Notes under the pieces: model-generated
Seen by the model: the letters and a program-made list of their open reading frames with translations, nothing else
Told to the model about the DNA's origin: nothing
Databases searched by the model: none
Shown: piece by piece, positions 56,700 through 64,000 of the stretch
Layout of the letters: every line of letters begins with the position of its first letter
Position numbering within the stretch: position 1 is the stretch's first letter
Program-made: the position numbers and the translations under genes
DNA from: Nannochloropsis salina CCMP1776
Taxonomy: Eukaryota; Sar; Eustigmatophyceae; Eustigmatales; Monodopsidaceae
DNA: 64,000 nucleotides
Assembly (NCBI GenBank): GCA_004565275.1
Contig: SDOX01000010.1
Location: forward strand, 505,446 to 569,445
Direction: 5' to 3'

Positions 56700-58334
56700 A
56701 TGAGCTCTTCATCTGAAAACTCCCTGCCCGCTCAGCATTCGAACGGCCACGTGGGACGCGTGGCTTTGGAACGCATGCCGCACGGGGCGCCGGTGCATCG
56801 GCGCCTGGATCATCCCACCCTGACTGCGACGATGCCACCCATCGAGGTGCCTATGTCCATGTATGCCGAAAATCGGCAGAAGCTCTGTGCACGCTTGCTG
56901 GAAAAGCTGTCAAATGCGCGGGAAAAGAAGCTTTTGGTCTTGATGGAGGGAGGGAAAGAGGAATACAGGTACGACTCGGACGCAGAGAAGATCTTCAGGC
57001 AGGAGTCCTGGTTCGCATACCTGTTCGGGGTGAAGGAACCGGGCTTTTACGGGTCGATCGACGTGAACACGGGATACACAACGCTGTACATGCCTAGACT
57101 GCCAGTGGAGTACGCCGTGTGGATGGGTAGGATCCAGCCGCCTTCGCATTTCCAGGCCATGTACGAGGTGGACCGTGTCTTGTTCGTGGACGAACTGGCG
57201 GCCACCTTGTTGGGGCCCGAGCGCCCGGATACCCTGCTCCTCAACCGCGGGCTGAACACGGACAGCGGCAGCACGGCCAAGCCGGCCTCTGTCGAGGGCG
57301 TGACCACGCCGCCCAAGGAGGGGAACGGGGCCCAGGCAGGGAAAGCTTTGCCCTGCGACTACGACTCCCTCTATGACGAGCTGGTGGAGTGCCGGGTCCA
57401 CAAGTCCCCCGCAGAGCTCCGTGTCTTGCAGTACGTGAACGATATCAGCAGCGACGCGCACCTGGCGGTGATGCAGCAGGTGAAGCCGGGCATGACGGAG
57501 TACCAGCTCGAGTCTCTCTTCCTCCACCACGGCTACTACTACGGGGGATGCCGCCACGTCGCGTACACCTCCATCTGTGGTTGTGGACCGAACGCGGCCA
57601 CCCTCCACTACGGACACGCGGGTGCCCCCAACGACCGGCTCATTCGGGACGGGGACATGCTCCTCCTCGACATGGGCGCCGAGTTTCGCTGCTACGCCTC
57701 GGACATCACCTGCTCCTTCCCGGCCTCGGGGACCTTCTCGCCGGACCAGAAGATGATCTTCCAGGTAGTGCAGGCGATGCAGTTCGCCGTCATGGACGCC
57801 CTGCGCCCCGGGGTGGCCTGGCCGGACATGCATGACCTCGCCTACCGCGTGGGCTGCGAGATGCTGCTGAAGGGAGGGCTTCTGAAGGGCTCCGTGGAGG
57901 CGTTGATGGAGGCCAATATCATGCCCTTCTTTATGCCGCACGGGCTGGGGCACTTCATGGGCCTGGACGTGCACGACTGCGGAGGCTACCCCCCCGCGCT
58001 GGGGCTGAAGAAGTCCGAGAAACGGGGCTATAAGAACCTGAGGACGGGCCGCGTGATGGAGGAGGGGATGGTCATCACGGTGGAGCCGGGGGTGTACTTT
58101 ATCGACAGCCTGCTCGACGAGCTGGTGGCGGACGTGCGGTTGAGGGAGCTGGTGGACCTGGAGGTGCTGGAGACGAGGTTTAGGGGCTTTGGGGGCGTGC
58201 GCCTGGAGGACGACGTGGTGATTGTGGAGGGGGGCATTCGGAACCTGACTCGGGCCGCGCGGACGGTGGAGGAAGTGGAAGCGGTGATGGCGGGGAAGAT
58301 CAAGAGCAAGGAGGAGCTGCCCAAGAGGTGGTGA
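56700..58334 (+). CDS. PEPD: Xaa-Pro dipeptidase (prolidase)
   Basis: A single-exon frame of 544 residues. After ~55 variable residues, YRYDSDAEKIFRQESWFAYL and FGVKEPGFYGSIDVNTG match eukaryotic prolidase. The metalloprotease (pita-bread) domain has all five metal ligands: Asp in LLLDMGAEFRCYASD (and the second Asp there), His in MPHGLGHFMGLDVHD, Glu in VITVEPGVYF and Glu in VRLEDDVVI. HVAYTSICGCGPNAATLHYG is the substrate pocket. Prolidase cleaves dipeptides with C-terminal proline or hydroxyproline using Mn2+ in the cytosol, recycling proline. It has a slightly longer N-terminus than the human enzyme (493 residues), with no obvious targeting signal. Confidence 0.96.
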   Translation: MSSSSENSLPAQHSNGHVGRVALERMPHGAPVHRRLDHPTLTATMPPIEVPMSMYAENRQKLCARLLEKLSNAREKKLLVLMEGGKEEYRYDSDAEKIFRQESWFAYLFGVKEPGFYGSIDVNTGYTTLYMPRLPVEYAVWMGRIQPPSHFQAMYEVDRVLFVDELAATLLGPERPDTLLLNRGLNTDSGSTAKPASVEGVTTPPKEGNGAQAGKALPCDYDSLYDELVECRVHKSPAELRVLQYVNDISSDAHLAVMQQVKPGMTEYQLESLFLHHGYYYGGCRHVAYTSICGCGPNAATLHYGHAGAPNDRLIRDGDMLLLDMGAEFRCYASDITCSFPASGTFSPDQKMIFQVVQAMQFAVMDALRPGVAWPDMHDLAYRVGCEMLLKGGLLKGSVEALMEANIMPFFMPHGLGHFMGLDVHDCGGYPPALGLKKSEKRGYKNLRTGRVMEEGMVITVEPGVYFIDSLLDELVADVRLRELVDLEVLETRFRGFGGVRLEDDVVIVEGGIRNLTRAARTVEEVEAVMAGKIKSKEELPKRW

Positions 58335-58746
58335 GCAGAGGAGAGGGTAAACGGGGCTTTGTCGGGGGGGAGGGAGTGTTTGCTAATGGTGAGGGAGACG
58401 GGGGAAAGAGAGCATAAGTTAGAGGCAGGGAGGGAGTAAGAGGTACTGATAAAGAGGGGAATGGGGGTATAGAGGAGTCAAAAAATGTGCATTAACGTCG
58501 ACGCCGGCACATGCTATGTACGAATCAAATCTGAAAATTGCGAGAGCAAAATGGCAGGCCTTTAGAAATAGACGACAGGGAAAAGCGGACCTTGAGTCTG
58601 AGGGCGGACGTGCCGCGTATTGTTGCTTTGTACATTGTTTCTTGGATCTATCGAAGCCCTTGAGTTTTGAGGCCGGTGCCAAAGACTAACACTCTGGTCC
58701 AACAGCCTGTGGGCGACGCGTCCTTCGCTTCCTCAGCGCCTTGCCC
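58335..58746. other. Convergent 3' region between prolidase and CpeT-like gene
   Basis: No gene is seen. Both neighbours end here. Confidence 0.5.
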
Positions 58747-59694
58747 TCAGCGCCGGCGCTGCATCCTGTAAGGCAACCCCTGGTGGTTTCCGTAGACTAG
58801 TTCACCCGTCCGACAGTCCGTCCCTCGATCATTCACCGACAGCATGTCCGCCGTGAGCAACAGGTCATCCTCGATCTTCAACCGGACGTTGGCCTCTCTT
58901 TGCGAGTCCACCAGGCAGAACCCCTCTCGCATCTCGCCTTGAAAACGCGCACCGTGCACTACCTCCGGTCTGTCACCCTCTCCATTCCCCACAATGTCGT
59001 GTCCTATTATTATCCTTTCGGCGCACGCGCTCCATAGAATGCTGCAACCTGTCAATTCCTCCACCACCTGAGCCAGCTGATTACAGGGTTCTTGCAGCAA
59101 CCTCATGTCATAGTTGTTTTTGCGCATGATGGTTTCAAAGGCTGGTGTGAAGCGATGTAACCGCATTTCAGCAAAGGGTAAAGGAGGTAAGAAGAATGAC
59201 GAACCGTCTTCTTCGTCTTCCCACCCTTGGGATGGAGGGGGGGGATGGAAGCTGTAGACACGGCATCGAAATACAGCATCAGGGCGGCCGTCAAAATAAT
59301 AGGTAGCACCAACACAAAACAAAGAATCATTTCCATACACTCCGTGTGCTAGTTCGAGAGGCTCCAACACACAGTGTATTTGTTCATGGCCTCCCCCAAG
59401 CCCGGCTTCAATGCCTTGTGCCCGCTCACTTGCGACCTGAGCAGCGTTGTCGAATTCTCCTTGAAAAAAAGAACGGAAGTGCGACAGCGGTCCATCCCCA
59501 TCCACAGTACTTGTTGCTCCGCCCTGGATTCTCCACTGCTTCGCTTGTCTTAAATGCAATACGAAAGCTTCTGTCGTGGCATCTGGTCGTGACAGCAAAA
59601 GAAGGAGACAGAGGACTGCAGCCAAGTGGGGGAGGAGGTTGAGGCGTGGAAGGACCGGTTTATAGAAGGGCTGCATTTCCATCGGCCGGGCCAT
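58747..59694 (-). CDS. Plastid CpeT/CpcT-like chromophore lyase family protein
   Basis: The frame opens with TTG; ATG 59694 is chosen because it places the signal peptide correctly, giving 315 residues (59745 is an alternative). The leader LPHLAAVLCLLLLLSRPDAT is followed by TEAF and a basic transit region, a bipartite plastid signal. The body resembles CpeT: FFQGEFDNAAQVASERAQGI, a Cys-containing central part, GARFQGEMREGFCLVDSQRE, and the closing NDRGTDCRTGELVYGN then GLPYRM. Bacterial CpeT attaches phycoerythrobilin to phycobiliproteins. Similarity is moderate. An alga of this type has no phycobilisomes, so a different plastid role (tetrapyrrole- or lipid-binding calycin) is likelier. Divergent from BOLA3. 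Confidence 0.72.
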   Translation of the reverse strand: MARPMEMQPFYKPVLPRLNLLPHLAAVLCLLLLLSRPDATTEAFVLHLRQAKQWRIQGGATSTVDGDGPLSHFRSFFQGEFDNAAQVASERAQGIEAGLGGGHEQIHCVLEPLELAHGVYGNDSLFCVGATYYFDGRPDAVFRCRVYSFHPPPPSQGWEDEEDGSSFFLPPLPFAEMRLHRFTPAFETIMRKNNYDMRLLQEPCNQLAQVVEELTGCSILWSACAERIIIGHDIVGNGEGDRPEVVHGARFQGEMREGFCLVDSQREANVRLKIEDDLLLTADMLSVNDRGTDCRTGELVYGNHQGLPYRMQRRR

Positions 59695-59914
59695 CGTAGC
59701 TCTTACATTTTCTTCTTTTTGATGCTTTCGTACGCCCACATTCATTCCTGTTCTTGCTGACGAGAGCAACAAATAAAATTAGGGTGATACTCAGGGAAAG
59801 CCCGGATACGAAGCTACTCCCGGGACCTCCCCTCCTCGATCATAATTTACCTTTATCATCCACACCTCATTGTTCGTCTGTCCATATTTTAACACAGACG
59901 TACCGAGGCATCAT

Positions 59915-60610
59915 ATGACACGCATATTGTCTGCATCGTTGCCCGTCGGTGGGATGTTAAGACAAGTGGCTGCCGCCTGCGCCCTTGCTCGCCGGCCTCC
60001 CCTGTGCTCCGTTACCCCTCGGATATTTTTGTCCTCTGATGCCAACAACAGTGCCGAGTCTGTTGCTCGAGAAGATCGCATGCGCGCTCTGCTATCTGAA
60101 CATTTCAAGCCGACACACCTTCTCATTCAAGACGTGTCAGGTACGCGGAAATCGACGTGGCTATTGCACAAGTGGGTTCAGGCCTGAAATCTGTTTGAAA
60201 TGGTTGCATGTAAAGTTTCGTACGATAGTCAGATGTGTATTGACCGTATTTCTCTTCAATATAGGAGGCTGTGGAGCTATGTATAATATGGAGGTTGAGT
60301 CGGAGCTTTTCAGAGGGAAGGCGCTAGTAGCACAACATCGGATGGTTAATCAGGTGAGAGTGTATTTCATGTTGAGGAGGCATCAATAAATCAGTTTTTA
60401 TGAGAGCCAAGGCAAAACCCATGTGAATCAGGACATTTGCATAAAGCAACGTGGATGGCGCCCCTATGTTGATTGTTTTCCCGATGACAGCCACTTATAA
60501 ACTTACACTCATGGCTTGGACGTGTGCAAATTTATCTTACTCAGGTCCTTGCCAAGGAGATTTCAGAAATGCATGGTTTGTCTCTGAAAACGCGCCCTCC
60601 TAAGAAGTAA
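59915..60610 (+). CDS. BOLA3: BolA-like protein 3 (mitochondrial Fe-S trafficking)
   Basis: Exons 59915..60140, 60265..60353 and 60545..60610 give 126 residues; introns are GT-AG with phases 1 and 0. An Arg/Ala-rich N-terminus (MLRQVAAACALARRPP) fits a mitochondrial presequence. The spliced core reads LLIQDVSG-GCGAMYNMEVES, LFRGKALVAQHRMVNQ-VLAK and EISEMHGLSLKTRPPK, nearly matching human BOLA3 (SGGCGAMYEIKIES, HQMVNQALKEEIKEMHGL). The Cys and His implicated in sharing a cluster with GLRX5 are present. BOLA3 with NFU1 delivers [4Fe-4S] clusters to late mitochondrial targets such as lipoate synthase. Three exons of 226, 89 and 66 nt would be missed by a simple frame search. Confidence 0.95.
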
Positions 60611-61183
60611 ATCATGTCCATGTGAGGTGACTGCCAGGGTCATCTTGACTTTAAATATGAGAAGCAGAAAATGAAAGATGGGGAAAAATGCGTACGCCTT
60701 CAATACTGTGCCACGGAAGCTGACCGTTCAGGTGCAACTCTCCCATGCTGCTGTCATGCAGTTGGGGGTTTCCTTTGTTCTATCTGATATGGTTCACACT
60801 CAAAGTTTCGTTTTATTTAATGCTTCCTTGTCGGTAATCACGTAGCGTACCTCTTCTTTACCGACCTATTGACCGCTCCATGCAAAGTTTTACCTGGCAC
60901 AAGAAACATTTTAAATATGTATCGTCCATCGCTTCCTTCGCGCTGTCGAGAAAGCAGACACATGAAAGACGGCGTCGAGGGCATGGTTCCGTGGACAGAA
61001 CGGCGGTGCTTTTCAGACGAGCAAGAAGTCGAAGTGCCGACTCTGTGGGCTTCCTGCAGACTACATTACAATGTATAAATGGTGTGGTTGTCTTCCATAA
61101 ATGGTTTCGCTGCCGGAGGCGATGACAGCTCTTCTTTGCCCTTTCTTTACCTGTGCATAATTTCTCCCTTCTTACGACCCAAT
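60611..61183. other. Convergent 3' region between BOLA3 and SFT2
   Basis: No gene is supported. A leftward open frame that runs through here is out of frame with SFT2 and looks like a shadow. Confidence 0.45.
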
Positions 61184-62072
61184 TCACACCATTCCCGCGA
61201 TGGCTCCTGGACAGGGCTTGAAGAGGGTGTTTTGCATACAACCGACGACTGCCTGGCGCCCGAAAGGCACGTAGGACAACGTATACCACACTGCCACCAA
61301 TACCTGGATGATCAGGAGGAAGAGGACCAGAAAGACGTTCTGACGGGCCAGTGCCACGGCGAAAACGACGATGAGCATGATGATGTAAAGGATGGTAGAG
61401 TAGCGCCGAGTCTTGTCGAACATCTTCTTGCATTGGCTCTTGGGCCCGACGAGGAAGCCTGTTGAGCACAAGGCGATGATGTTCCCAACCACGTACAAAG
61501 CGGCAAAATTGCGAATACCATCTGCTGTCATCGATATTAATGATAGTGTCCCCTAGAGGTGCAAATATCGTTTCGGATGTGTGTAGTGGGGAAAATGTAG
61601 TGAGATGGTTGTGAAAGGCACACGGAGAGAGTGAAGCGACCATCAACGCCTGGTAATACGTTGTCACATTTTGAAGTAAGGGTGGAGATGAAAAAGTAAA
61701 GAGCAGCAGAGAGAGCCAGTCGAAGAGAAATAAAGGAACCAAGGAACAAGGCAGGCGAAGACGACTGATCAGTGAGAGCATGACGCTTTCAATTGTGACA
61801 GCACCGTCACATCACACGGGGAAGTGAGAATAAATGACTGCATTCCCTCTGCACGATCATGATAGCATCCCACCACTTACAATGAAAGAGAGTAGATATC
61901 CAAGGCAAAAACAGCCCACGAAACCAATCATGCGCTGTTGATAAGTCAAGGACGGGCACATGGCACAGACCTCCTCCGTGACAGACTCCTCCTGAGCACC
62001 AGGCAGCATATTTTGAATGGCCTTCATGGTATTGGCTGTGTAGCGGAGGGAAAGTGAGTACAGACTTGACAT
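61184..62072 (-). CDS. SFT2-domain vesicle-transport membrane protein
   Basis: Exons 62072..61881 and 61552..61184 (intron 328 bp, donor ATT|GTAAGT, acceptor CTCTAG, phase 0) give 186 residues. The cytosolic N-terminus has two Cys (EEVCAMCPSLTYQQRM). The membrane core runs RMIGFVGCFCLGYLLSFI joined to GTLSLISM, then FAALYVVGNIIALCSTGFLV, GPKSQCKKMFDKTRR (basic loop), STILYIIMLIVVFAVALA and FLLIIQVLVAVWYTLSYVPF, the four helices of SFT2. Yeast Sft2 works redundantly with Got1 in vesicle fusion with the Golgi; a GOT1-like gene is elsewhere in this window. ATG 62027 is an alternative start, since an acceptor-like ACACAG precedes it. Confidence 0.92.
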
Positions 62073-62745
62073 CGACCTGGACAGCCAGAATACCAGAAAG
62101 AATTTTGGGCGCTTTGAGCGCGTGGCGCGGGGTTCCCGGAAACATGGGCACGAGGAAAACGAGGGGGATAGCCAGGTGCCGCGACGTCGCAGGCGGGGGC
62201 CATGCTTTCCCCGGCCGCGGAAAAAGAAGCGTCAGCTGACGCATGACGTCATCGGACCCCGGGCCCTCGCCAGGCCTCGCCCTCGAGGCAGGGGGTGCAC
62301 CACCTCAGCAGAATGTCCCACAACGGCAATGCACGCGTGCCTGCGCCGTCGCGACCTGGGTCAGGGGATCTTGCCTCGAAGCGGCTTTGAAACGTCAAGG
62401 AGGATCTGGGGTGCGTTCGATGAACATTGTGCCGCGTATGCGTTCTCATACGCAGCCACGTCGTCCTCATCTCGCCTCCGAGTGAGAGGAACACGTATTG
62501 AGGTCGGACTCTGTCTTACCCCCGCGCCTTTCTTCTTCTGGAAGTTCATGCCTTCTCCTTTCCGAAAGGAATTGTACCTGTCCAGTACAATCGGTTGTGC
62601 TGTACCTATGACTTACGTACATCAAACACTGCATTTTTTTCATTTTCCTCTTCACCTGTTCAGAAGGATCCAGATCTAGATCGCCACCTCAGATCGAAAG
62701 ACACGTTCGAAGAGGAACATCGACATCACGCCTCAGTGTGTCTCA
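62073..62745. other. Divergent promoter region between SFT2 and plastid sigma factor
   Basis: No gene is supported. It contains a palindromic TGACGTCA element (listed separately). Several frames on both strands have no recognised content. Confidence 0.5.
62244..62251. promoter_or_regulatory. Palindromic bZIP/CRE-type site TGACGTCA
   Basis: A perfect 8-bp palindrome, preceded at 62,237 by TGACGC. It lies about 170 bp upstream of SFT2 and 500 bp upstream of the sigma-factor gene. TGACGT is the core bound by stramenopile aureochromes (bZIP-LOV blue-light receptors) as well as other bZIP factors. Use by either gene is inferred. Confidence 0.45.
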
Positions 62746-64000
62746 ATGCCAATGGGTCGCATACAACGCAAGACAGTCACGCACCATCATCTTCTAGCCG
62801 CGCTTCTGGCCATCGCTTCTGTGGGCATGACGCAAACTAGAGCATTCCTCATGCCCCCTCCTGGTGTCGCGGTCAGAAAAGCCGGAACACGCACGCCTCC
62901 GAACACGTACGCCGCAGTTATGGACGCACCTGTCTCTACCGGTGCATTGGTAGACACTCAAGGCCCCCGAATAAGTACACAGAAGAGCACAGGACGGCGT
63001 GGACGTAGACGGCCAACCAGTGCACCACCCTCCTCGTCAGCCTCCCACCCCACCAACGACCATCCCCGCCAAAACGAAGTCATCCATGCACCCGATTCCC
63101 ACGCATCCTCCACCGAACATGACATCTTAATGCAGGGGCGTATCAATGCCGTGCAGCGCGCAGCAGTTGCGATTCAAAAGCAACGGAGTCTGAGCAAGAC
63201 TCTCGGCCGCGCGCCCACAGGTGCAGAGTGGGCCCAGGCCCTAGGAGGTGTCACAGAGGAGGGGCTCGGGCCCCTTTTGAGACAAGGAACCGTTGCGCAA
63301 GCGGAGCTGGTGAAAGGATGGGAGGGCCTGGTCACCATGTTTGTTGGAAAGTACGCACAATCCTTGTCGGACTCGGAGCTGCAGGACTTGGTCGTCGAGG
63401 GGCAGATGGGGGTGGTGGAGGCGGCCCTCCGTTTTCAGGGTGGACAAGGCGCCACCTTTAAGACCTACGCATTTTACTGGGTCCGAAAGCGCGTGATGGA
63501 TGCGGCAGCCATGTACGACCGCTCGACGTTCGCTGGCGCCCACGAAGCGAGGCAGGCGTCGCTAGTCAAGAAGGCGGTGCAATCACATGAACGTGAGACG
63601 GGGGGTAAAATCTTGAGCACGCCGGAGATCGCCGACAAAGTTGGAATACCATCGGCGAAGGTGGAGCAGCTCGCTCGGCGGGGCAAGCGGTATGGGCTCA
63701 TGGAGAGGAGCAGTGGTCAGGATGGATTGGGTAGGGGGACAAGCCTGAGGTTCTCCGACACCCTCCAGGACACCGAGTATGTAGGAGGCGACCAAGTACG
63801 AGTATTGGACTCGATGTACGTCTCAGAGGTGGAGGAAGCAGTGCGTTTGGCAGTGGCGCGATTGCCGCAGGAGGAGCGGACTGTGCTAAACCACCGGCTG
63901 GGGCTGGAGGACGGGCTCCCCAAGACGTGGGAGGAACTAGGGCAGGTGATGGACGGATGCAGCGTTTCGTACATGCGGAAGGTGGAGGCGAAAGCGAAGA
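62746..64000 (+). CDS. Plastid RNA polymerase sigma-70 factor, 5' part
   Basis: The reading frame is open from ATG 62746 to the window end, so the 3' part is missing; at least 418 residues are present. The leader (LLAALLAIASVGMTQTRA|FLMP) is a signal peptide with Phe at the cleavage point, then a basic Ser/Pro-rich transit region, a bipartite plastid signal. Region 2 includes LVTMFVGKYAQSLSDSELQD, LVVEGQMGVVEAALRF and FKTYAFYWVRKRVMDAA (-10 recognition and core binding). Region 3 (STPEIADKVGIPSAKVEQL) and the start of region 4 (ARLPQEERTVLNHRLGL, then TWEELGQVMDG, with the helix-turn-helix starting) follow. It would direct the plastid-encoded bacterial-type RNA polymerase. The LVVEGQMG and FKTYAFYW variants show some divergence from bacterial SigA. 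Confidence 0.93.
   Translation, partial: MPMGRIQRKTVTHHHLLAALLAIASVGMTQTRAFLMPPPGVAVRKAGTRTPPNTYAAVMDAPVSTGALVDTQGPRISTQKSTGRRGRRRPTSAPPSSSASHPTNDHPRQNEVIHAPDSHASSTEHDILMQGRINAVQRAAVAIQKQRSLSKTLGRAPTGAEWAQALGGVTEEGLGPLLRQGTVAQAELVKGWEGLVTMFVGKYAQSLSDSELQDLVVEGQMGVVEAALRFQGGQGATFKTYAFYWVRKRVMDAAAMYDRSTFAGAHEARQASLVKKAVQSHERETGGKILSTPEIADKVGIPSAKVEQLARRGKRYGLMERSSGQDGLGRGTSLRFSDTLQDTEYVGGDQVRVLDSMYVSEVEEAVRLAVARLPQEERTVLNHRLGLEDGLPKTWEELGQVMDGCSVSYMRKVEAKAK

Noticed and set aside
56910-57974. A 354-codon leftward frame
   Set aside because: It is antisense to prolidase, which has all metal ligands.
60858-61781. A 307-codon leftward frame
   Set aside because: It overlaps SFT2 exon 2 in another frame and has no recognisable content; the SFT2 frame splices cleanly.

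Overview
The window looks like a compact nuclear chromosome segment of a photosynthetic stramenopile (heterokont alga), most like a eustigmatophyte such as the Nannochloropsis group or a zoospore-forming relative; the genus cannot be fixed from sequence alone. Evidence: short GT-AG introns, typically 0-2 per gene; eukaryote-only genes (PCNA, LSm8, RPAC2, SAGA Ada1, NDC1-like nucleoporin, GOT1 and SFT2); and nuclear genes for plastid proteins whose N-termini combine a signal peptide with an aromatic residue at the cleavage point (GatA ATA|F, sigma factor TRA|F, CpeT-like TEA|F), the bipartite signature of secondary red plastids. I could support 30 protein genes and one tRNA. No transposon, viral relic or CRISPR array was recognised.

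Layout. 1-7.8 kb: 3' part of an OSCA/TMEM63 channel, an NDC1-like membrane nucleoporin and a TRPML-type channel. 9.5-18.4 kb: a CCDC77-like coiled-coil protein, a very large LRR+WW protein and LSm8. 18.9-28.2 kb: PCNA, a CFAP53-like coiled-coil protein, a tyrosine aminotransferase-like enzyme and plastid GatA. 28.7-39.3 kb: a SAGA Ada1-like subunit, a small unknown two-exon gene, a plastid ABC1 kinase, an ALKBH1-like dioxygenase and a BCDIN3D-like RNA methyltransferase. 39.6-47.8 kb: FAM136A, an orphan, GOT1-like, homoaconitase and DRC4/GAS8. 48.5-56.3 kb: tRNA-Arg(ACG), RPAC2, a tail-anchored glycerol kinase, a small membrane protein, a RuvX/YqgF nuclease and homoserine O-acetyltransferase. 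56.7-64 kb: prolidase, a CpeT-like lyase, BOLA3, SFT2 and the 5' part of a plastid sigma-70 factor.

Genes are mostly unrelated housekeeping functions rather than one operon-like system. Three themes recur: plastid gene expression and maintenance (GatA, sigma factor, ABC1 kinase, CpeT-like), amino-acid metabolism (homoaconitase, homoserine acetyltransferase, aminotransferase, prolidase), and cilium/centriole coiled-coil proteins (CCDC77-like, CFAP53-like, DRC4). The last theme implies a flagellated stage, or its recent loss.

The arrangement itself is striking. Of 29 neighbouring gene pairs, 24 are on opposite strands, giving a chain of divergent pairs with short shared upstream regions and convergent pairs with short or abutting 3' ends. 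Where the longest open frame begins with GTG or TTG, I moved the start to an internal ATG or to a splice junction. Multi-exon genes are given as one span with exon coordinates in the text.
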